Shown here in pieces: positions 43,724-51,613 of a stretch of 64,000 nt of DNA. The stretch is from the NCBI RefSeq assembly GCF_002008165.1, contig NZ_MRDM01000002.1:248001-312000 (forward strand), given 5' to 3'. Within the stretch, counting starts at the first letter, position 1. Each line of letters starts with the position of its first letter. The translations under genes and the position numbers were made by a program. The notes under the pieces were generated by a model, which saw only the letters and a list, made by a program, of their open reading frames with translations, searched no databases and was not told the DNA's origin. The stretch comes from Rhizobium laguerreae. Lineage in GTDB: Bacteria > Pseudomonadota > Alphaproteobacteria > Rhizobiales > Rhizobiaceae.

Positions 43724-43889
43724 TAAAGCATGTCGCGCAAAAGTGTGAAGCGGTTTTGCGCTAACGGCATGCGTAAAACAAAAACCTAAAGCGCGAGGAG
43801 TGAATCTGAAAGATCGCGACGCGCTTTAGAACATCAGTGAGAGCATGATGTCGTCCGAAAACCGCTCACACTTTTCGGCATCATGCTCT
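43724..43889. repeat. Two adjacent dispersed palindromic repeats
   Basis: 43724-43830 is the second copy of the repeat at 43262 (CTAAAGCATGTCGCGCAAAA, GTGTGAAGCGG, TTTTGCGCTAACGGCATGCG and a CGCGACGCGCTTTAG end). 43840-43889 is the AGAGCATGATG..CATCATGCTCT palindrome with inner CCGAAAA/TTTTCGG arms, in the orientation opposite to the copies near 41250 and 53620. The small gene 43888-44184 ends at its edge. Confidence 0.8.
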
Positions 43890-44184
43890 AGCCGGCGACG
43901 CGTCTTTCGCGGGGCAATCCCTGTATCGCATATCGATTGAAGACGGGGGTTATCGGTTTCGGCGGCGTCTTCAGCTTGCCGAAATGGTGTTCGAGCGCTT
44001 GTGAGAGCATGGCCGGCGAGGTGACGCCCTCTTCGAACAGCCTGATCAACAGTATGGCCGCGACGTTGAAGACGCGTTCGTTGCCGATCAGGATTTTGGC
44101 GTCGTAGCCGGCGTCGTCGAGCACGCCTTGCAGCATGTCGAGATCGGACGAAGTCAGATGCGACTTTTCGAAAGTGGAAGACAT
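43888..44184 (-). CDS. Small helical protein, paralogue of the 32822-33028 gene
   Basis: A 98-residue protein starting at the ATG at 44184, five bases after a perfect AAAGGAGG site. Residues about 8-65 align with the 68-residue product at 32822-33028 (S-D-L-D-M-L-Q-x-x-L-D, V-A-A-I-L-L-I-R-L-F-E-E-G-V-T-S, L-x-x-A-L-E-H-H). A basic, Pro-rich tail of 30 residues follows that the other lacks. Function unknown. Confidence 0.75.
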   Translation of the reverse strand: MSSTFEKSHLTSSDLDMLQGVLDDAGYDAKILIGNERVFNVAAILLIRLFEEGVTSPAMLSQALEHHFGKLKTPPKPITPVFNRYAIQGLPRERRVAG

Positions 44185-44361
44185 CGGTCCTCCTTTCATC
44201 GGGGCAAGGGTATAAAAACCCTCAGTCGGCAGCGCCCGTACACTGGCTGCCGAAGTTGCGACCATGCGCCTTTCACCCAGGCAACGCAACGGGATTCTTG
44301 CTGCAGATATCGCTCCGGTTGATGAGTAGCCCGCACCGGTCAGGGTGCGGGCTGATGACGG

Positions 44362-45762
44362 TCATTCCGCCGCCTGATAGCTGGGTCTCCGGGCGGCCGA
44401 TGTCCGCGGACCGGCGGCTGCAAGCAAGGTAATCGCCACCGCAAGCAGCGCCACGAAGGCGATGCCGGCGACATAGGGGTCCCAGCCGAAGTGCGGTGCG
44501 GCGCCGAAGACTGCCGAGGCCGCCGCAAGCACGATGCCGCCGCCGATCTGGAAGGAGGCGAAGAGCAGTCCGGAGGCGAGCCCCGACTTATCGTCCTCAA
44601 CGTCCGAAAGGGCCGCGACCTGCACTGAGGGGTAGGTCATGGCGTAACCGAGGCCGAGTGGGATCTGCGAAAACAGCACGAGCAGGATCGGGTCGACATG
44701 TCCGAGTGCGGTCACCCAGAAGATATAGCTGAACGCTTGCAGGCCGACACCCGCCGCCATCAGCCCGGTGGCGCCGCGATTTTGCGCGAGCGTCGCAAAA
44801 CGTGGCGCCAGGAACATGACGAAGACGCCGCCAAGCGCAAAACAGAAGCCGGTGGTGAAGGCCGACCAGCCGATGACGTTTTGATAATAGAGCGTCGCCA
44901 GGAACTGGAAGCCGACATAGGCGCCCTGGAAGAGGGCGGCGATGGCATTTGCATGCCGGAGCTTGGCTCGGCGGAACATGCCGAGCGGAACCATCGGATC
45001 GGCATGGCGCGCTTCGACCACGAGGAAGAGCAGGATCAGCACCAGCGACGCGGCGAGCGAACCCCAGGTCGGGAAGGCCCGCCAGCCGGCGGCTGCGGCA
45101 TTGGTGATGCCGAAGACGAAGAGCAGCAGTCCGGGCGTGATCGTCAGCGCGCCGGCCCAGTCGAAGCTCGGCCGCGGTCCCGTCCTTTTCGGGTCGGCCG
45201 GCAGCGCCAGCGGCGCAAGAAGGAGCGTCAGTATGGCGACAGGCGCGCCCATGACAAGGGTCGCCCGCCAGCTGAAGATCGTCGCGGCACCGCCGAGCAC
45301 CATGCCGAGCACGAAGCCGGTGGCGCCGGTCGAGGCGAAGACCCCGAGCGCCTTTGCCCGTGCGGTTCCCTCGCCGAAGACCGAGAGCAGCAGCGCAAGG
45401 GCGGCAGGCGCAGTGAAGGCGGCGGCAATGCCCTTGATCAAGCGGGCGGCAATCAGCGTCGGCCCGCTATCGACGAAGCCGCCGGCGATGCTGGCGGCGG
45501 CAAAGATCGCCAGCGACCAGAGAAAGACGCGGCGATGGCCGAAGACGTCGGCGACCCGGCCACCGAGCAGCAGGAAGCCGCCATAACCGAGCACATAGGC
45601 GCTGACGGCCCATTGCAGCGATGTCGCCTCCATGCCGAGTTCGGCCTGGATGGCAGGAAGCGCGACACCAATGGTGGAGACGTCCATGGCGTCGAGGAAG
45701 TTGGCGGTGCAGAGCAGCAGCAATGCCAGCCCCGCCCCGCTTCGCGATTTGGAAAGAGTCAT
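44362..45762 (-). CDS. DHA2-type MFS transporter
   Basis: A 466-residue, 14-helix drug/proton antiporter. Helix 1 has F-L-D-A-M-D-V-S-T-I-G-V-A-L-P, motif A is L-L-G-G-R-V-A-D-V-F-G-H-R-R near residues 64-77, and motif C-like G-x-x-x-G-x-x-L-G-G near 150. Divergent from a LysR gene with a candidate binding site between, so the LysR protein probably controls this pump. The substrate may be an antibiotic or plant compound but is not visible. Confidence 0.92.
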   Translation of the reverse strand: MTLSKSRSGAGLALLLLCTANFLDAMDVSTIGVALPAIQAELGMEATSLQWAVSAYVLGYGGFLLLGGRVADVFGHRRVFLWSLAIFAAASIAGGFVDSGPTLIAARLIKGIAAAFTAPAALALLLSVFGEGTARAKALGVFASTGATGFVLGMVLGGAATIFSWRATLVMGAPVAILTLLLAPLALPADPKRTGPRPSFDWAGALTITPGLLLFVFGITNAAAAGWRAFPTWGSLAASLVLILLFLVVEARHADPMVPLGMFRRAKLRHANAIAALFQGAYVGFQFLATLYYQNVIGWSAFTTGFCFALGGVFVMFLAPRFATLAQNRGATGLMAAGVGLQAFSYIFWVTALGHVDPILLVLFSQIPLGLGYAMTYPSVQVAALSDVEDDKSGLASGLLFASFQIGGGIVLAAASAVFGAAPHFGWDPYVAGIAFVALLAVAITLLAAAGPRTSAARRPSYQAAE

Positions 45763-45844
45763 CGAAATCGTTCCTTCGTTGCTGCCGCCTCATCGGGGGA
45801 GGTTGCCGGGCGGCAGGGAACGAGAAAATGGACAGCTTCCTTTC

Positions 45845-45861
45845 CTATTGCAAATTGATAG
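45845..45861. promoter_or_regulatory. LysR-type box between MFS and lysR genes
   Basis: CTATTGCAAATTGATAG, with T-N11-A spacing (T45846 or T45848 arms) and outer CTAT/ATAG symmetry, about 25 bp from the lysR start. This fits the general LysR recognition pattern in a divergent promoter. Confidence 0.5.
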
Positions 45862-45885
45862 TAGCCATGCCAGGTATTACTAACG

Positions 45886-46848
45886 ATGATGAATGATGCC
45901 ACTCTTCGCAAGATCGACCTCAATCTCCTGTTGGCCTTTTCGGTGCTGATGCAGGAGCGCAATGTCAGTCGCGCCGCCGAGCGGCTGCTGCTCGGCCAGC
46001 CGGGTCTGTCGGCTGCTTTGCGGCGCCTGCGCGAGGCGCTGGACGACGAACTGTTCGTACGTGTCGGCCGCGGCCTGCAGCCGACCCCGCGCGCCCTTTC
46101 CATCGCCCCGGCGATCGAGGATGCGCTGTCGGGCATCGAGCGCGCCATCCGCCCGCAGGCCGAGTTCGATCCGGCAAGCTGGCAGGGCGAGTTCCGCATC
46201 GGCATGTGCGACAATCTCGAATCGGCCTTCTTCGGCCCGCTTGCCGCCCGTCTTCTCCAGCTTTCACCCGGCGCCCGGTTGATCGGCATCGCTTCCGAAA
46301 AGCGCGATGCCGCGCGCCGGCTGGACGAGGGCGTCTTCGACTTCAGCGTCTCCGTGCATGACCAACCGGCCTCCTGGCACATCCGCGCGCCGCTGTTCGA
46401 TCAGGCCTCGATCTGCATTTACGATGCCGCCCAGCTCCGGCTGAAGGCGCCGCTGAGCCTTGAAGATTTCGCCAATGCCGCCCATCTCACCGTCTCGTTC
46501 GAAGGCAATGCCGCGACCAGCATCGACATCGCGCTCGGCCGCACCGGCCACGTCAGACAGGTGGTCGCGACGGTGCCGCGTTTTTCCGCCTTGCCGACGG
46601 CACTGCGGGCGATGCCCGCCATCGCCACCGTGCCGGAATCGATCGGCCGCTGCATGGCGCAACTGCATGGACTAACGATCTGCGCGCCGCCGCTTGCGCT
46701 ACCGGCCGATCCCGTGACCATGCTCTATCGCCGCGTCGACCAGGCGGACGGCCGGGCGCGCTGGTTCCGTCGCCTGTTTCTCGATGTCGCCAGCGAGGCG
46801 CTCGAAGCCTCGGGCTGCCGCGTATCGATATCGAGAGTTGCGGCCTGA
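45886..46848 (+). CDS. LysR family transcriptional regulator
   Basis: A 320-residue regulator. The winged HTH is at about residues 8-66 (N-L-L-L-A-F-S-V-L-M-Q-E-R-N-V-S-R-A-A-E-R-L, then Q-P-G-L-S-A-A-L-R-R-L-R and L-F-V-R-V-G-R-G-L-Q-P-T-P-R-A). The effector domain follows from about 95. The sequence resembles NodD/SyrM-like LysR proteins in its HTH (R-K-I-D-L-N-L-L), though nothing shows a nodulation role. ATG at 45886; the next codon is also ATG. Confidence 0.93.
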   Translation: MMNDATLRKIDLNLLLAFSVLMQERNVSRAAERLLLGQPGLSAALRRLREALDDELFVRVGRGLQPTPRALSIAPAIEDALSGIERAIRPQAEFDPASWQGEFRIGMCDNLESAFFGPLAARLLQLSPGARLIGIASEKRDAARRLDEGVFDFSVSVHDQPASWHIRAPLFDQASICIYDAAQLRLKAPLSLEDFANAAHLTVSFEGNAATSIDIALGRTGHVRQVVATVPRFSALPTALRAMPAIATVPESIGRCMAQLHGLTICAPPLALPADPVTMLYRRVDQADGRARWFRRLFLDVASEALEASGCRVSISRVAA

Positions 46849-46851
46849 GCC

Positions 46852-47232
46852 TTAAAGTTCGCCCTTGTGAAAATAAGCTTCGAGGCGGTAGCCGTCCGGG
46901 TCGATGATGAAGGCGGCATAATAGAAGCGCCCGTAATCCGGCCGCACACCCGGTTCACCATTATCCGTGCCGCCGGATGCGACCGCCGCCGCGTGAAAGG
47001 CATCGACCGCGGCCTCATCAGGCGCGACGAAGCAGAAATGCAGCCCGGATCGCATGTCGGCAACAACAGGCTGCTCGACCTGCATCACCCAGAGCCCGAC
47101 CGTTTCCGGGCCGTAGCCGATCATGGTGTCGGAATTAGACAGGCGCTCATATCCGAGTGGCGCCAGCGCCGCATCGTAGAAACGGCGGGCTCTTTCCAAG
47201 TCTTTTACGCCGATGGAGATATGATCGAACAT
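46852..47232 (-). CDS. VOC family (glyoxalase-like) protein
   Basis: A 126-residue single-module VOC protein: M-F-D-H-I-S-I-G-V with the first metal His at residue 4, D-L-E-R-A-R-R-F-Y-D-A-A-L-A-P-L-G-Y, H-F-C-F-V-A near 70, and a final Y-R-L-E-A-Y-F containing the metal Glu. Such proteins act as lyases, dioxygenases or resistance proteins; the substrate is unknown. The ATG at 47232 follows AAGGAG at ten bases. Convergent with lysR (3-bp gap). Confidence 0.9.
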   Translation of the reverse strand: MFDHISIGVKDLERARRFYDAALAPLGYERLSNSDTMIGYGPETVGLWVMQVEQPVVADMRSGLHFCFVAPDEAAVDAFHAAAVASGGTDNGEPGVRPDYGRFYYAAFIIDPDGYRLEAYFHKGEL

Positions 47233-47260
47233 GGACTGCGAACTCCTTCTCTGCTCATCC

Positions 47261-47302
47261 CCGGTGTGAGCTCTCTCATCACCGGTGTGAGCTCTCTCAC
47301 CC
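47261..47302. repeat. 21-bp direct repeat before the VOC gene
   Basis: Two copies of CCGGTGTGAGCTCTCTCATC (+1 base) at 47261-47281 and 47282-47302, differing at the end. They lie 29 bp before the VOC start. Each half contains GAGCTC. In frame with the gene they would encode a seven-residue repeat, but the start chosen excludes them. Confidence 0.7.
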
Positions 47303-47380
47303 CCAAGATGGCACGATGACAACATCTTTCAACCGTCGTTCTAAGTCAGCGAACGGGCGCATCGTCAGCGGCCTGCGCGC

Positions 47381-48634
47381 TCATTCATGGCCGGCGATTC
47401 TGTCCAGCGCCTTGGCGAAGAAATCGGGGGCTCCGAAATTGCCGCTCTTCAGCGCAAGCCCGAGCGGTCCGGAGCGGTCGGCCACGAGAACCGGTACGCC
47501 GGGATCGATCTCCGGCCCGATCATCATGTTCTTGAGACCGAGCGCTTCCACCACCGCGCCGGAAGTTTCTCCGCCGCCGACGACGATCTGCCGCATGCCG
47601 GCATCGGCGAGCCGCCGCGCCAGCCCTCCAAAGAAGGTCTCGATTTTTTCAGCCACGTCCTCGCGCCCGAAACGCTGCTGCACGAAGCTCACCACTTCAG
47701 GAGCGGCTGTCGAATAGACGATCGGATTTTCGGCGGCATTCGCTTCCACCCAGCGTGCCGCGCGCTCCACCGACATTGATCCGCGCATCAGCACCGCCGG
47801 ATCGATCGCAAGCCCCGGATGGTTCTGCAGGTGGCAGGCGACCTGGTTCTGCGAGGTCGTGGAGCAGGAGCCGCAGATCACGACACCAGGACCCTCGACC
47901 AGAGGCACTTCGGCCGCCGTACCTGAGAGCTTGCCCTGGTTGCGGAAATTCTGCGGCAAGCCCTGCGCAATGCCAGAGCCGCCGGTCACCAGCTTGTGGT
48001 CGGCGACCGCGGCCGCGATCGTCGCCAGGTCGTCGTCCTCGATGGCGTCGACGACGACGAGGCGGTGGCCGGCGGTGAGTTCGGCGCGCAGGCCGTTGCG
48101 CAAGGCCGCAGCGCCCGAGCGCACCACGTCGAGCGCAATGCTGCCGATTTCGCCTTTCGTCTGCTGCTGCAGCCAGCGGCGGATGTCGGGATCGGTCATC
48201 GGCGTCAACGGATGGTTCTGCATGCCGGATTCGCTAAGCAGCCGGTCGCCGACGAAGAGATGTCCCATGAAAAGCCTTCGGCCGGTCGCCGGAAAGGCCG
48301 GGCAGACGACGGCGACGCCGGTGCCGGTGAGGCGCAGCAGCGCTTCAGCCACCGGCCCGATATTGCCTGAAGGCGTCGAATCGAAGGTCGAGCAATATTT
48401 GAAGACGATCTGCTCGCAGCCCTGCTCGAGCAGCCAGCGCGCCGCCTCCAGCGACTGGCGCACCGCATCGTCGACCGGCGCTGAGCGCGTCTTCAGTGCG
48501 ACGACGCCGGCCTCGCAATCCGTCTTGCCGCGGCCGGTGCCGACGAACTGAACGGTCGACATGCCGCCTCTCGCAAGCGTGTTGGCAAGATCGCTGGCGC
48601 CGGTGAAATCATCGGCAATCGCCCCAAGCAGCAT
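47381..48634 (-). CDS. otnK: 3-oxo-tetronate kinase (four-carbon acid sugar kinase)
   Basis: A 417-residue DUF1537-family kinase that phosphorylates 3-oxo-tetronate (from erythronate or threonate) to the 4-phosphate. The N-terminal substrate domain starts G-A-I-A-D-D-F-T-G-A-S-D-L-A and includes K-Y-C-S-T-F-D-S-T-P-x-G-N-I near residue 85; the C-terminal nucleotide domain has G-G-G-E-T-S-G-A near 350. The ATG lies one base after the stop of a denD remnant. The usual partners otnC and otnI are not adjacent, and denD is broken, so the pathway here is probably incomplete. Confidence 0.9.
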   Translation of the reverse strand: MLLGAIADDFTGASDLANTLARGGMSTVQFVGTGRGKTDCEAGVVALKTRSAPVDDAVRQSLEAARWLLEQGCEQIVFKYCSTFDSTPSGNIGPVAEALLRLTGTGVAVVCPAFPATGRRLFMGHLFVGDRLLSESGMQNHPLTPMTDPDIRRWLQQQTKGEIGSIALDVVRSGAAALRNGLRAELTAGHRLVVVDAIEDDDLATIAAAVADHKLVTGGSGIAQGLPQNFRNQGKLSGTAAEVPLVEGPGVVICGSCSTTSQNQVACHLQNHPGLAIDPAVLMRGSMSVERAARWVEANAAENPIVYSTAAPEVVSFVQQRFGREDVAEKIETFFGGLARRLADAGMRQIVVGGGETSGAVVEALGLKNMMIGPEIDPGVPVLVADRSGPLGLALKSGNFGAPDFFAKALDRIAGHE

Positions 48635-48635
48635 G

Positions 48636-48815
48636 TCAGGAAAGCTCCGGCAGGCGGCCTTCGAGCTCGTCCTCGATAGGTACGTGAATGATCTCGTCGA
48701 AGGATGTTTCAGCGCCGAAGCCGAGCGCCTGCGCCCGGCTCGCATCGGAATTGCCCGGCGCAGCCACCAGCTTGCGGCCGGCCATTCCGGCCGCGCCTAT
48801 GACAAGGATTTTCAT
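48636..48815 (-). pseudogene. In-frame-deleted denD (NAD-dependent epimerase/dehydratase) remnant
   Basis: A 59-codon frame made of the two ends of a roughly 320-residue protein. It begins M-K-I-L-V-I-G-A-A-G-M-A-G-R-K-L-V, the Rossmann start of D-erythronate dehydrogenase-type enzymes, then jumps near residue 20 to a C-terminal stretch A-Q-A-L-G-F-G-A-E-T-S-F-D-E-I-I and E-D-E-L-E-G-R-L-P. The reading frame is kept and the stop is one base from the otnK start, so the deletion leaves otnK translation intact. In intact relatives denD oxidises the sugar acid that OtnK then phosphorylates. Confidence 0.72.
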
Positions 48816-49048
48816 CTGAAGCGGCCCTCCACTCGAAGACATCGACGCCGACTTCCGGGCGCGAGTCGGCCCCGAACCGGCAATGTCTCAGTTAAGACAA
48901 GGCGAGCGACGCTGTCACGTGATTTTGGGGGGAGGGCGCAGTTCGGCTCGGTGCTGCTGCGGGCGGCTGCGATGAACCGGGAACGGACAAGCAGTTCTAC
49001 CTGCGGCAGCCTGAGGCTGGGCATGCCGCATCCTGCCCAGGTCTCGTT

Positions 49049-49891
49049 CTAACCAGCACCCTCGGCGACGCTTTGCATCTGCTGCAGGTTCGTCACCTCA
49101 TAGGTCCAGACTCGAAACGCCTTCAGCACATGCGGTCCGAAGGAATTGATGAGCGGTATGTCGGCGGCGTCGCGCCCGCGTGCGACGATGATACGACCGA
49201 TCCGCGGCGTATTGTTGCGCGGATCGAATGTATGCCATGCACCGTCGAGGAAGACCTCGATCCAGGCGCTGAAGTCCATCGGGTCGACGACCGGAATACC
49301 GATGTCGCCGAGATGGCCATTGATATATCGGGCAGGAATGTTGAGGCAACGGCACAGCGCCACCGCGAGATGCGCAAAGTCGCGACAGACGCCGACACGT
49401 TCGTGAAACGCCTCGAAGGCTGTCCGCGTCGATCGCGCCTGCATGTAGTCGAATTGGATGTGGCCGTGAACGAAGTCGCAGATCGCCTGAACGCGGCCCC
49501 AGCCGGGTGAGACGGTGCCGAACATATCCCATGCAATTTGACTAAGACGATCCGTCTCGCAATAGCGGCTGCCCATCAGGTAGACGAGGCAATCATCCGG
49601 CAACTCCGAAACCGGGAGTTCCCTGGCGCCTGGCAGCGACCTGTCCGGTTGGCCATCGTCTTCGATCGTCGCATCGCCCCATATGGTCAGGTCGCCCGCT
49701 GGGGCAACCAGCCGAAGACAGCGGTTGCCGAAGAGGTCGCGATAAGTCGATGTGGGAACATCGGGGGTGGTGAAGACCGTTTCCGGAATTCTGATGTCGG
49801 CGGCACGATCATCATGAACCGACAACAGGCACACCAATGCGGTCGGCTGCGGGCAGGTCAGCGTGATTTCATAGCCGTAACGGATCAACAT
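49049..49891 (-). CDS. Transglutaminase-like family protein
   Basis: A 280-residue cytoplasmic protein with a papain-like transglutaminase core. The catalytic Cys is in R-V-G-V-C-R-D-F-A-H near residue 168, His in G-A-W-H-T-F-D near 219 and Asp in T-F-D-P-R-N just after. A beta-sandwich precedes it (residues 1-120). Such bacterial proteins are often peptidases rather than cross-linkers. The ATG at 49891 is chosen over an upstream frame start. It begins 29 bp after the DUF1488 stop and may be the last gene of that operon. Confidence 0.88.
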   Translation of the reverse strand: MLIRYGYEITLTCPQPTALVCLLSVHDDRAADIRIPETVFTTPDVPTSTYRDLFGNRCLRLVAPAGDLTIWGDATIEDDGQPDRSLPGARELPVSELPDDCLVYLMGSRYCETDRLSQIAWDMFGTVSPGWGRVQAICDFVHGHIQFDYMQARSTRTAFEAFHERVGVCRDFAHLAVALCRCLNIPARYINGHLGDIGIPVVDPMDFSAWIEVFLDGAWHTFDPRNNTPRIGRIIVARGRDAADIPLINSFGPHVLKAFRVWTYEVTNLQQMQSVAEGAG

Positions 49892-49920
49892 GGAGCGTTT
49901 TCTCGCGCGTCCGGATCCCG

Positions 49921-50196
49921 CTAGCGGAAATCCGCCGCAGTTAGAGTATAAAAGGCGCGGCGGCGGTAGGAATAGGCTTTGTGTGCCACGTCCTGAATGG
50001 AGTTGCGCAGGGCGTCGAACGCCGAAAGCCACCTCGTTTCCGAAGGCTCGGTTCTTTGCAATGTGGTGTCGGATTTCGCCAGCGCGTCAACCTCGATGAA
50101 GAACAACACCTGGAACATGCCGTCGTGGCCGACGAAGCGCACCGCATTTCTCGCCGCATCGAAGCTGCGGCTTTGATTCAGAAAGGCTAGCGCCAT
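49921..50196 (-). CDS. DUF1488 family protein
   Basis: A 91-residue protein with the DUF1488 pattern: S-R-S-F-D-A-A-R-N-A-V-R-F-V-G-H-D-G near residues 8-25, F-F-I-E-V-D-A-L near 31, and a C-terminal A-x-x-A-Y-x-x-R-R-A-F-Y-T-L-T-A-A-D-F-R. These are small proteins that are widespread in rhizobia and of unknown role. It overlaps the 3' end of the upstream small gene by 10 bp. Confidence 0.88.
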   Translation of the reverse strand: MALAFLNQSRSFDAARNAVRFVGHDGMFQVLFFIEVDALAKSDTTLQRTEPSETRWLSAFDALRNSIQDVAHKAYSYRRRAFYTLTAADFR

Positions 50197-50513
50197 GGTT
50201 GAACCGGCGGGGTCTGACGAGCGCTCCGGGCGGCGTCCGACAGCCTCAGCCATTCCTTCCGGTATCCTATGTTGAGAAGATTGAAGGACATCATGTCTTT
50301 CCCGGCCTGCGGACGGCTCTTCCCGGTCACGGCATGGTCGGCGTGCACTGGAACGTTTGCTGAGACACGATAGACGGTCGACGAACGGGCGGATTCGATC
50401 CGGCGGTCGTGTTCGATCTCCATGGAGTAGCGGCCGGAAGCGCTACATTTGTTTTCCCATGTGCCGACGGCAAAGGCATTCCTTCGTTCGGCTTCGTCTT
50501 CATGGCTGTTCAC
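50187..50513 (-). CDS. Hypothetical protein, 108 residues
   Basis: No recognised family. The N-terminal third is hydrophilic (E-D-E-A-E-R-R-N) with W-E-N-K-C-S-A-S-G-R; the end is basic. The start is GTG at 50513, overlapping the upstream stop in GTGA, and the 3' end overlaps the DUF1488 gene by 10 bp. These overlaps, and its place in a run of co-oriented genes, are the evidence for it. Confidence 0.55.
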   Translation of the reverse strand: MNSHEDEAERRNAFAVGTWENKCSASGRYSMEIEHDRRIESARSSTVYRVSANVPVHADHAVTGKSRPQAGKDMMSFNLLNIGYRKEWLRLSDAARSARQTPPVQPWR

Positions 50514-50845
50514 GATGTCAACCTTTCGTCATTCGGGCCGTGGCCATGGCCAAACGTCCTCTCGATCAGTGTTGCGCCGCTGCCGGCGGGCGTTAGGTCT
50601 ACCAGTTCCAGGCTGTCTTCCGTCGCGACCCGCTCATGACGTTCATCGTCACTGCGGATGCGGTATTGCAGCACATTTCCTCTCAGAGGCAGCGTGGCGG
50701 TAATGCGGTATGTCTCGGGGAGCTTGGAGGGAACGACCAGGAACCCGTCCTTCACCCGGACAGTCTGTCCAACCTTGAAGATATGTGTTGCTGCCTCGCG
50801 CCGGATCGAGCGTCCATTGCGTTGCGGGATGCGCGTAGCGGTCAT
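50510..50845 (-). CDS. Hypothetical protein with SH3-like core, 111 residues
   Basis: The middle (residues about 22-80) reads F-K-V-G-Q-T-V-R-V-K-D-G-F, then Y-R-I-T-A-T-L-P and Q-Y-R-I-R-S-D-D-E-x-H-E-R-V-A: a hydrophobic pattern like a small SH3/KOW beta-barrel. The family is otherwise unknown to me. ATG overlaps the upstream gene's stop (ATGA). Second of four overlapping small genes. Confidence 0.68.
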   Translation of the reverse strand: MTATRIPQRNGRSIRREAATHIFKVGQTVRVKDGFLVVPSKLPETYRITATLPLRGNVLQYRIRSDDERHERVATEDSLELVDLTPAGSGATLIERTFGHGHGPNDERLTS

Positions 50846-51105
50846 GACGGTTTGTGGTCCTCTTCGAGCGCGGTTTCGAGATCTGACAGGTGGATAGGCA
50901 TCATCTGCTGCGTCGAACTCTGCGCGGCAATCGCCGGCAGGTGGATGAAGGCGCCGACCCTTAGCCAGGCAAGCCTGGAAACGCTATCGATCAATTCCTC
51001 GTCATAATCGACGCGGTATTCTCCGGCTGGCTGCGCCCCGTCGAAACCGGGCAGGCGGAATGGGAATGAAAAGCGGACGACGGTTTGTGTGGTGCGACTG
51101 GTCAC
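50842..51105 (-). CDS. Hypothetical protein, 87 residues
   Basis: A short protein starting T-S-R-T-T-Q-T-V-V-R-F with the conserved-looking F-R-L-P-G-F-D and P-A-G-E-Y-R-V-D-Y-D-E-E-L motifs, then S-R-L-A-W-x-R-V-x-x-F-I-H-L-P. Similar proteins, by my recollection, are common in Rhizobium; no function known. The GTG at 51105 is chosen because the frame before it looks non-coding. First gene of the overlapping small-gene run. Confidence 0.68.
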   Translation of the reverse strand: MTSRTTQTVVRFSFPFRLPGFDGAQPAGEYRVDYDEELIDSVSRLAWLRVGAFIHLPAIAAQSSTQQMMPIHLSDLETALEEDHKPS

Positions 51106-51532
51106 GGCTGAGGCCCCCGCAGGAAGACACCGATGCGTTTCCTGTATCGTTGAGTTCCGAACCGGAGGAACTCGATGCTGCCGGTACATCCGCGGTCAGC
51201 GCCAAGCTCATTCCGGATCGCAATAGGCGAAATCAACGCCGGAACGACGTCATAGATTGCTATCGAAAATTCAGTGGTGATGGCGGGTCGTAGGTCTCTG
51301 ACACCGCGAAGCCAAGTCGGCCAAATCGACGAGGCCTATCATTGCGCCTCGATTGAGTTTAAATCAAGATAATTCGGATTTATCTATGAAAAACGCCAAA
51401 TTAACTCGATGGCCATTTAAATAAAATTGGGTGCGGCGGCGTAAAAATTCTATTCACTTCCTGATTATTACAAATATCCGCCCAAATTGATTTCCTGAAT
51501 TTTCCAGAAATTCCCTGCGTGAACAATATTTC
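51106..51532. other. AT-rich gap before groES
   Basis: About 430 bp without a supported gene. The part from 51350 to 51530 is distinctly AT-rich (for example TTTAAATAAAATTG near 51415), consistent with promoters. It holds the start region of the divergent small-gene operon on the left and the groESL promoter on the right. Confidence 0.6.
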
Positions 51533-51559
51533 TTGGCACTCCTATCAATCGAGTGCCAC
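51533..51559 (+). promoter_or_regulatory. CIRCE element (HrcA operator) before groES
   Basis: TTGGCACTC (51533-51541), nine bases, then GAGTGCCAC (51551-51559). This is close to the CIRCE consensus TTAGCACTC-N9-GAGTGCTAA, the binding site of the heat-shock repressor HrcA. A further GAGTGCTAT half-site follows at 51560. About 55 bp before groES. Confidence 0.88.
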
Positions 51560-51613
51560 GAGTGCTATTTATGAATTGCAGCCGCCCTACGCGCCGGCAG
51601 CAGAAAGACCTCT

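Noticed and set aside
48930-49060. A short plus-strand segment reading T-D-K-Q-F-Y-L-R-Q
   Set aside because: It is faintly like a DUF2252 motif, but too short and without start or further homology to call a remnant.
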